Shown here: positions 53,990-64,000 of the stretch, piece by piece | Numbering within the stretch: position 1 is the first letter of the stretch | Layout of the letters: every line of letters starts with the position of its first letter | Assembly (NCBI GenBank): GCA_030549495.1 | Contig: JAUIRK010000889.1 | Location: 1,628,046-1,692,045 of the forward strand | Direction: 5' to 3' | Source: Nectonema munidae | Taxonomy: Eukaryota > Nematomorpha > Nectonematoida > Nectonematidae | Length of the DNA: 64,000 bases | Translations under genes and position numbers: made by a program | Notes under the pieces: model-generated | Told to the model about the DNA's origin: nothing | The model's database searches: none | What the model saw: only the letters and a program-made list of their open reading frames with translations

Positions 53990-54325
53990 AATTTAAATTA
54001 AAATTTTTAGTTATTCGTATGACGCTGTGTTGAGAAAAGGTGTTTCCCTAAGTATAGTTAATGAGATTGAATTAGAGTCTGGGAGGAGTTGATGATAGGT
54101 TCTATTGAGTTGATAAATGCGGAAATGAGATGCATGATTTGGGGGTGGGATAGAAGTGCTAATAGGGAGGAAGGGAGATCTAAGAAGTGTAGGAGTGAAC
54201 TTCTTAGATACTATTTACAGTATAATATTTGTGTTGATAATTTTATCTTGTTCATATTTAAAATATTTTAATGTGATTTGTTTAAGAGTTTGATGCTTAA
54301 TAAATTTTTTCTTCTTCTTCTTCAA
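53990..54325 (+). repeat. LINE C-terminus and 3' end
   Basis: A degenerate coding stretch (GWDRSANREEGRSKKCRSEL then LRYYLQYNICV) runs into an untranslated tract ending AATAAATTTTTTCTTCTTCT TCTTC. It looks like the end of a non-LTR element, with no reverse transcriptase left. Confidence 0.4.
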
Positions 54326-54829
54326 CAAAGGTCACTTAATCTTTATCACTACGTTTGTTACATTTTGTAACATTTAAAAACTTTAATTTTTTCAAGTCAA
54401 GAAATTTTTTTTCAATAGTTATTTGGGAATGAATATTTTGATTATCTATGTAGTTTAAAAGCAAGAATACTCTATTTGCTTAATATTTGAGCGGAGATAT
54501 TTTTTATAAGGTTCGATTGTTAAATTTTGTAAGTAACACTGTACATAATTAATTAAATCATTTTTTTTTAAGAAAATTGTTGATTATTAATAATAAAACA
54601 ATATTATAAAGCATGCAGGGAAGTTCACAAGATCTATACAGAAGGCTTAACATGATTCTCCCCGGAAAACAATATTTCTAAAATTACAAAATAGATATGA
54701 TCATGAAATAATTATTTTAGCATTTAAAACTAAATATAATATTTTAGGTATCAAATCAGTAATAATCTAAAGATATTAAGATATAAAGATATAAGATATT
54801 AAGGTTATATATATTTAATCGTGCAAATA
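54326..54829. other. AT-rich gap, possibly 3' UTR of the minus-strand LINE
   Basis: Follows the C-terminus of the LINE at 54830 on the minus strand. ATATTAAGATATAAAGATATA-type low complexity at 54770-54815. No genes. Confidence 0.4.
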
Positions 54830-56613
54830 TTAAATATGAGAAATACGTTTACAAATATAACAATTATTAGAATTACATGACGAAGCATAATTGGAGTAGA
54901 AATGCTTTTTGACTGTAGATATAAAACTTTTAAAATTTAAAGTATTTTGCAGATGTAACAAATGAGTATTCCAAACACCGACACTTCTAAACTTCAGAGA
55001 ACTTTTTGACTTTGATTTTTTGTATGAAGGAATAACTAAGTTATTTGAATTTCGAAGATTATAGGATGTTGTTTCTTTAACTATAAGGAACCAATTGTCA
55101 AACACTTTTGGTAGGGAACAGGTGAAGTAGCTGACCAGAAATTTTAAAACTTGAAGCTTGTAAATGTCAGGGAACATAGGAGATTGTTTTCTTTGAAAAA
55201 AGTTGAGGTATGGGACAGATACGGTAGATTAAATACTATCCTTATTGCCTTCTTTTGAAGTTTGACCAACACATCAAAATCCTTATATCCCCAATTCTGA
55301 ACACTATAATACAAATGTGGAAGCAGTAAAGATTTATATATTTTTAGCTTTATATTGACAGGAAATAAATGCTGAGTATATTTCATTAACCCAATAATTG
55401 AGTTAAGTTTACTATTTGTGTGTAAAATATGTTGATGCCACTTCAAATCATCTTTCAGTATTAATCCAAGGTAGTTAAAATAAGACACGACTTCAATTCC
55501 ATGATTTTCAATATCAACTTTATCTTTATTTGAATTTGAAAAAAGCATTGCTTTTGATTTCGTTCTGTTTATTAATAATCCATTGTTTCTACACCACTCA
55601 AAAACAGTACTTACTGATAAATCTATAAAATTTTTATAATTTCTAAAATTTTCCTTAATGGAGTCATTTAACTTTAGGATTAATGTTAAGTCATCAGCGT
55701 AGAGAAGATGAAGAGCATTCACATTTGAAAGATGAAGATCATTGACAAATATTGTAAAGAAAAGCGGACCAAGAAGAGAACCTTGAGGCACCCCAAAACA
55801 AACTTTACGCTCATCAGAAAAGGTCTGGTTTATACAAACTTTTTGTCTTCTATTAGTAAAGTACGATTCGAAAAATGAAAGTGATCGGGAATCAAAGCCA
55901 TAGCATTTCAGTTTGTGCAAGAGAAGAGAATGAGAAATCATATCGAAAGCACGAGAAAGGTCGAAGAAAAAAGATAAAACAGTATCATTTTTATCTAAGG
56001 AAGAGATAACAGAGTCTATAAAAAATGTATGTAAATACTGAGTTGAATGAAACTTTCTAAAACTAAATTGTTTGTCATAAAATAAATTGTTATTAGAAAA
56101 AAAAGGAATACACTCGTTTAAAAATAATTTTCTCAAAAACTTTTGAAACAACGCTCACCAAACTTATCGGTCTGTAGTTTAATATATTTAGCTTGTTATC
56201 TTTTTTGTATACTGGGACAACCTTAGACAATTTTAGACAAGATGGAAAAACAGATTTAAAAATACACATATTAAAAAAGTTACAAAGAAAAATACATATA
56301 TAATTTTTCGACAATTTAATATGATTTACCGACATGCCATATATGTCTTTAGAATCATTATTTCTCAGTTCATTTATCGCAAAAATAACATCATTAACAG
56401 TAATTGAACTAAATCTAAAGACATGGTTAATTTTGGGCAGAGTTGCATTACATTTTGTGAGATCAAAAGTATTATCCAAATTAAGATCAATAAAATGATT
56501 ATTAAAAGTAGTAGCAATGTCTAAATCGTTTACTATTACTCTATCATTTACTAAAATTGAACTTATACTATGTTTTTCTTTTTTAATAACAGAATTTATA
56601 ACTCTCCAAGTGT

Positions 56614-56621
56614 CTTTAGGC
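56614..56621. repeat. Left target-site duplication of the hAT element
   Basis: CTTTAGGC, repeated exactly at 59418-59425. The central TA fits the nnnTAnnn target preference reported for Buster-type hAT elements. Confidence 0.9.
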
Positions 56622-59417
<2,796 letters not shown>

Positions 59418-59425
59418 CTTTAGGC
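59418..59425. repeat. Right target-site duplication of the hAT element
   Basis: CTTTAGGC, identical to 56614-56621. LINE coding sequence resumes directly after it. Confidence 0.9.
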
Positions 59426-60049
59426 GAATGACATTTTTCAAAAATATTGTTATAATAATCATATTTTAATTTTCTAATCAATCTTTGAATTTCACTTCTC
59501 AAGCAAATAAACTCTTGTCTTGAATCTTTATTAGCTTTTCGCCTTAACTTTCTATATAAAACGTCTCTTCTACGAAGAAGTTTAAGCAACTCCTTTGTGA
59601 CCCACCCATTTGACCCTGTTCGATATTTATAACTTTTATTAATATGTTTAGTTGTCATAGACATGCTAACATCATAGGAGAACTTATCAATAAAATAATC
59701 AGCAATTATTTCAGGGTTTTCAGAAATACTCATCAGAGACATCCAATTAAAATTTGATACTGTTTCAATAAACTTATTTGAATTAAAATATTGTTTGTAT
59801 AAAACTTTATTATTGAAAAAACCAGCATGTTGAAAAAGTTGAAGAAAAATTTTAACGCGAGTCTGACAATATTCATTGATCGATTGAAAACTATTTTTCT
59901 CTCTTTTAAAAACAACCAAATTTTCATTTTTGCAAAATGTTTGGTGTATTGATGGAACTAAATTTTTACCAAAAATCTCTGTGATTAATTTGAATAGCTG
60001 AACTTTGGTTGAAAACTTAGACTTTTGAATTGAAAACTGAATAAATATT

Positions 60050-60660
60050 TTTTGATTTTTTAAAGAATATTTTTCGATTCTTTGATTGACAAATATATTA
60101 TTTAATATCGTGCAAATTGCAAAAATATGGGTAATAACTTTTGTAACATTCGTATGAGGTATATGAAATATTACATCTAGCAAAATTTGAACAGAAAGTT
60201 GAATATTTTTTGATTCTTTGATTATAGAATTTTATTTTGATTATTTGACAGATATATTATTTATTATCGTGAAAAAATTGGAAAAATATAGGTAATGACT
60301 TATATTTTACCCTCGCAAGACGGAACAATTTTTTTTATTTATATATTTTTCTTGAATGTCGTTTTTCTTGGAAATAGATCATAGAAAGTAATATTGTTTG
60401 AAATACAAAAGAATAAACAGAAGATATTTGTTATTCTGACCATAATTAAATTTCAATAGGAAATTTGAAAAAGGTTTTATTTAAAAATTAAAAAAAAAGG
60501 ACAAAATCAATCTGTGGAGTTTTTTGCCAACTAGTGGTGTTCCTTCGCGCTAGGTTTATTTTCCAGGTCTTGCGAGTGTTAACATCGTCTCCACGAATGA
60601 GGTATATCAAATCTTACATCTAGCAGAATGTGAACAGAAAGTTGAACATTGTCTCTCTAG
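60050..60660. repeat. Tandem duplication of about 160 bp, second copy split by a MITE
   Basis: The segment 60050-60207 (TTTTTGATTCTTTGATTGAC ... TTACATCTAGCAAAATTTGA ACAGAAAGTTGAA) is repeated as 60208-60309 plus 60578-60655. The second copy is interrupted by the element 60310-60577. Homology on either side shows that the two halves were contiguous. Confidence 0.7.
60310..60577. mobile_element. 268-bp piggyBac-type MITE
   Basis: The ends CCCTCGCAAGACGGAA and, inward from the right, CACTCGCAAGACCTGGAA are inverted repeats. The right flank is TTAA (60578-60581), the left TTTA. Comparison with the uninterrupted tandem copy gives the pre-insertion site. Different family from the CCCTTTGAG elements. 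Confidence 0.7.
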
Positions 60661-60671
60661 TTATTTGTACA

Positions 60672-60910
60672 TGAAGAAGAAGAAGAAGAAGAAGTTTATT
60701 ATGCAAGTTAAAAAAGATACATTAACATTGCACAAGTATTTCAAGAGCTTAAATAAGCCGTAACAGAAATACTTTAAAGAATTTATATAAGGGTAAAAGG
60801 GATTTGAAAAAGATTATATTGCCACAAGAGGATAGCGGTAGATATGAGGTGCTTCAAATTAAGATAAGAATTCAAAAAGAAAATTTCTTTGGAGCGCTGA
60901 ATGAAAAGTT
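60672..60910 (-). repeat. LINE/SINE 3' tail with (TTC)n
   Basis: On the minus strand TTGCATAATAAACTTCTTCT is followed by about seven TTC units (60672-60693), the microsatellite-type 3' end seen at 54322 and 63593. Confidence 0.45.
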
Positions 60911-61267
60911 GGAACACGATTTGCTATAAAGTGTCGACAAGTTCCAAAGTAAGGAAAAGACATATATTATAGAAAATATAATAACAGTTGAAAAATGTTT
61001 TATGATCAAAGTGTATAAAATTACATTAAAAAGGTAAATGATATTAAAATATAGAATGTAAGAAAACAAATAAAAGTTTTGTTTAAACATATTTAACTAG
61101 CATAACAAATAAAAATTAATCATTATATATATATATATATAATGAAAGGTAAGGAAAAGAATTAATAGAAGCAAAAAGAGAAAAAAAAAAAAAGAAACTG
61201 ACAAAGAAGAGAAAAAATGACTTGGTATTCTTAGTACTGGGATTGTTTTAATTTAAACAATTATAAC
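60911..61267. other. AT-rich spacer before the minisatellite
   Basis: Low-complexity TATATA and AAAGAAA tracts (61120-61200). Nothing coding. Confidence 0.45.
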
Positions 61268-62424
61268 ATGGAATAGAAACCATCGTAGTATACAGGTTAA
61301 AGATGAATCATCGTAGTATACAGGTTGGAGATGAATCATCGTAGTATACAGGTTGGAGAAGAATCATCGTAATATACGGGTTGGAGATGAATCATTGTAG
61401 TATATAGTTTGGAGATGAATCATCGTAGAATACAGGTTGGAGAAGAATCATCGTAATATACGGGTTGGAGATGAATCATTGTAGTATATAGTTTGGAGAT
61501 GAATCATCGTAGAATACAGGTTGGAGAAGAATCATCGTAATATACGGGTTGGAGATGAATCATCGTAGAATACAGGTTGGAGATGAATCATTGTAGTATA
61601 CAGGTTGGAGATGAATCATTGTAGTATACAGGTTGGAGATGAATCATCGTAATATACGGGTTGGAGATGAATCATTGTAGTATATAGTTTGGAGATGAAT
61701 CATCGTAGAATACAGGTTGGAGATGAATCATGGTAGTATATAGTTTGGAAATGAATCATCGTAGTATACAGGTTGGAGATGAATCATCGTAGTATACAGG
61801 TTGGAGATGAATCATTGTAGTATACAGGTTGGAGATGAATCATTGTAGTATATAGTTTGGAGATGAATCATCGTAGAATACAGGTTGGAGATGAATCATT
61901 GTAGTATATAGTTTGGAGATGAATCATCGTAGAATACAGGTTGGAGATGAATCATTGTAGTATACAGGTTGGAGATGAATCATTGTAGTATACAGGTTGG
62001 AGATGAATCATCGTAATATACGGGTTGGAGATGAATCATTGTAGTATATAGTTTGGAGATGAATCATCGTAGAATACAGGTTGGAGATGAATCATGGTAG
62101 TATATAGTTTGGAAATGAATCATCGTAGAATACAGGTTGGAGATGAATCATCGTAGAATACAGGTTGGAGATGAATCATTGTAGTATACAGGTTGGAGAT
62201 GAATCATTGTAGTATATAGTTTGGAGATGAATCATCGTAGTATACAGGTTGGAGATGAATCATCCTAGTATACAGGTTGGAGATGAATCATCGTAGTAAA
62301 CAGGTTGGAGATGAATCATTGTAGTATACAGGTTGGAGATGAATCATTGTAATATACGGGTTGGAGATGAATCATTGTAGTATATAGTTTGGAGATGAAT
62401 CATCGTAGTATACAGGTTGGAGAC
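61268..62424 (+). repeat. Minisatellite of 28-bp units with higher-order repeats
   Basis: About 41 units of 28 bp, each built on TAC(A/G)GGTTGGAGATGAATCA. At least four unit types differ at fixed positions: GTAGTATACAGG, GTAGTATATAGT, GTAGAATACAGG and GTAATATACGGG. Three-unit (84-bp) blocks repeat at 61350-61517. A 13-unit (364-bp) block recurs exactly spaced (61561 and 61925). The first unit is preceded by ATGGAATAGAAAC, also found before the single unit at 29886. The period is not a multiple of three, so it is not coding. Confidence 0.95.
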
Positions 62425-63155
62425 AAATCTCCAACAAATTGTTTTTGAAATCCAACAAATTAATGAAATAAGAGAAATCGAGCGTTAATCCAGTACACGT
62501 ATATATAAATGATAATAAAGTACTTTTTTCTCATTTTTATGCAAAACTAATCTTAATCACTGGTAAATAAAAAAAAGCTTTTGCGAGTGGGCATTTTTAT
62601 AGAACAACTGTATGGATTAAAATCACCGTATGTATGAATCTTTTATCGATAAAGATTTCAAAGAAAACCTTCATGAATAATTTTCGCATTAAAATATATC
62701 TCTTTTTGACAAAATGCCTTTTAACATCGTTCTTGGAGTTGTGATTTCATGGAACAAATTCGTGGATAAATATTCCTGCACAATTTTTACCATTATCGAT
62801 AAAAGCCTATCAAGGTGCTAAAATGGCTGAATGACCAAAATCACATCAATGATCTACGCCCTCTAAATGATCAATTCAAAGTCAATTATCCATAGCCTTG
62901 TTAATAAAGGAAGTTTCAGGCTGGTAAGGATTATTCCGAAAAACTGCCCCTACTAAACACCTTACATGATACCGTGTTTTAAACGAATGGAGAATCTTTT
63001 CATTAAAACATCAAAAACCTATATATTAATTGTCTAATCTGGGTAGGCTAATCACATATTATAATTTGATAATTATAGTCTAGTTTTTATTAGCATGATA
63101 TAATCAAAGTTTTCCAAGTTTATTCTCTTTAGTATATATAACATAATGAAATTAC
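62425..63155. other. Gap between minisatellite and possible exon
   Basis: AT-rich, no recognised repeats. If 63156-63200 is a real exon, its downstream exons should lie here or to the left on the minus strand; none could be identified with confidence. Confidence 0.4.
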
Positions 63156-63200
63156 CCTTTGACTGAACAGGTGGTTCTGGCTCAGGAGCTTCTTGATGGT
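63156..63200 (-). CDS. Possible 45-nt symmetric exon
   Basis: On the minus strand TTACTTATAG precedes, and GTAATT follows, a 45-nt GC-richer segment. Read in phase 1 it encodes HQEAPEPEPPVQSK, in phase 0 TIKKLLSQNHLFSQR; phase 2 is closed by a stop. The size (15 codons) and possible phase 1 resemble the mini-exons of the two peptide genes, but neither a signal-peptide exon nor a terminal exon was found. Confidence 0.3.
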
Positions 63201-63314
63201 CTATAAGTAAAAATAATAACGGGAATTTAATATTTTTAATATACAAAATAAAAACTCAAAAGAGCATATCTTTTATTACACACAGCTAATTTCATTATAG
63301 AGAGAGAAATTAAG

Positions 63315-63450
63315 AGTACCGTGGAGTGTTTTCATCGAAAATGCACAATTGCGGCGCTTGTATCGAACTATGAAGCAGGCTTGATGCGGAATCGAACCCA
63401 AGACCTTGATTCTTAAATTTGCGGCTTTAAGTAGCCTTTGTGTATGTCCG
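63315..63450 (-). repeat. tRNA-derived SINE family B, copy 2
   Basis: On the minus strand: AAGGTCTTGGGTTCGATTCC (B box GGTTCGATTCC), body CATAGTTCGATACAAGCG, tail block GAAAACACTCCACGGTAC. Better preserved than the copy at 25165-25297. Confidence 0.6.
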
Positions 63451-63479
63451 AACACAACTTTTGTACTCCTATTGATTTT

Positions 63480-63593
63480 TTTCTGTTTTAATTCTTTAAC
63501 ATGTTTTTTTCTTTATTATAAATATTTGTTTCTTTTTGACTAACTGTTTACAAGTGTTGTGTATATGAATAAATTCTTCTTCTTCTTCTTCTT
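63480..63593 (+). repeat. LINE/SINE 3' tail with (TTC)n
   Basis: A T-rich tract ends ATATGAATAAATTCTTCTTC and about four more TTC units, like the tails at 54322 and 60672. Confidence 0.45.
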
Positions 63594-63781
63594 GAGTTAT
63601 CGAAACCGAGCATCTAACCAACCCTACTCACGCCCCGAATATAATCAAAACATCAACTATATGACACTATTTACTAAAAATTTTATTTATTGTATTTTAT
63701 CAATTAATTTAAAAATATTGTGCTATTTTTTTCAGGTTGAATAATTTATTTAAATATTTTATATTTTATTACTAGATTTGT

Positions 63782-63845
63782 TTGTGCCGGTTTTTTACCG
63801 TGGTTTTCTTCCTCTGAAGAATTCAAAGGTTTTTACGGTTAGGTA
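63782..63845 (+). repeat. Dispersed repeat family C, copy 2
   Basis: GTGCCGGTTTTTTACCGTGG then CTGAAGAATTCAAAGGTTTT TACGGTTAGG matches 24122-24190. GGTTTTTTACCGTGG and TTTTTACGGTTAGG are GC-richer edges. Confidence 0.55.
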
Positions 63846-64000
63846 GTGCTCTAGCGACGCGATTCTACGTGGTTAGTAATCAAGCTATCACTAGACAATA
63901 AGTTTGTTTCCCAAATTGGGAGCGTTCGCGTTAGGATTGTATCTTTCACTCAGTTGTATTTATATATTGTCACATAAATTCTTGTAAAATAATATATATA

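Noticed and set aside
61268-62424. CRISPR-like array (about 28-bp direct repeats)
   Set aside because: There are no unique spacers; units abut head to tail and differ by point changes, in a eukaryotic genome. It is a minisatellite.

Overview
This is a stretch of an AT-rich, intron-bearing animal (metazoan) nuclear genome. Host genes have spliceosomal GT-AG introns, AATAAA signals and a Pol III tRNA gene with internal promoters, and most of the sequence is transposon-derived. The proteins are metazoan in architecture but diverged, which suggests a fast-evolving invertebrate. The phylum cannot be fixed from this window.

Left part (1-38 kb): three housekeeping genes. An intronless PLAA/Ufd3 homologue (4-2106, +) is followed by a three-exon UTP23 homologue (3943-8036, +). 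Tail-to-tail with UTP23 lies a CLEC16A homologue on the minus strand, whose nine recognised exons run from 38123 down to 8180. UTP23 and CLEC16A stop codons are 143 bp apart and appear to share a palindromic two-way poly(A) signal. The CLEC16A introns hold a tRNA-Ile(AAT) gene, a decayed FLYWCH/MULE transposon, a decayed transposon with terminal inverted repeats (TIRs) that encodes a widespread uncharacterised protein family, hAT, piggyBac and Tigger-type miniature elements, two tRNA-derived SINE families, and a 329-bp AC microsatellite that grew inside a dispersed repeat.

Middle part (38-54 kb): LINE and Tigger/pogo remnants, then the most unusual content of the window. Two short genes for secreted peptides stand tail-to-tail (45089-48377, +; 53549-49927, -). 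Each has a TATA box, a first exon that encodes a signal peptide and ends in phase 1, two internal mini-exons whose lengths are multiples of three (57 and 51 nt; 15 and 84 nt), and a short terminal exon. Every intron is phase 1, so any internal exon can be skipped without losing the frame. The minus-strand gene carries two copies of a four-cysteine module; the plus-strand product ends in an RGD-containing tail. The design resembles the micro-exon genes known from parasitic flatworms, but no homologue is recognised.

Right part (54-64 kb): a decayed non-LTR retrotransposon (LINE) split by a Buster-type hAT transposon (56622-59417) that looks whole: 16-bp identical TIRs, a perfect 8-bp target duplication and an uninterrupted 592-codon transposase. 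Beyond it lie a tandem duplication interrupted by a piggyBac-type miniature element, a minisatellite of 28-bp units with higher-order structure, and one possible small exon at 63.2 kb.
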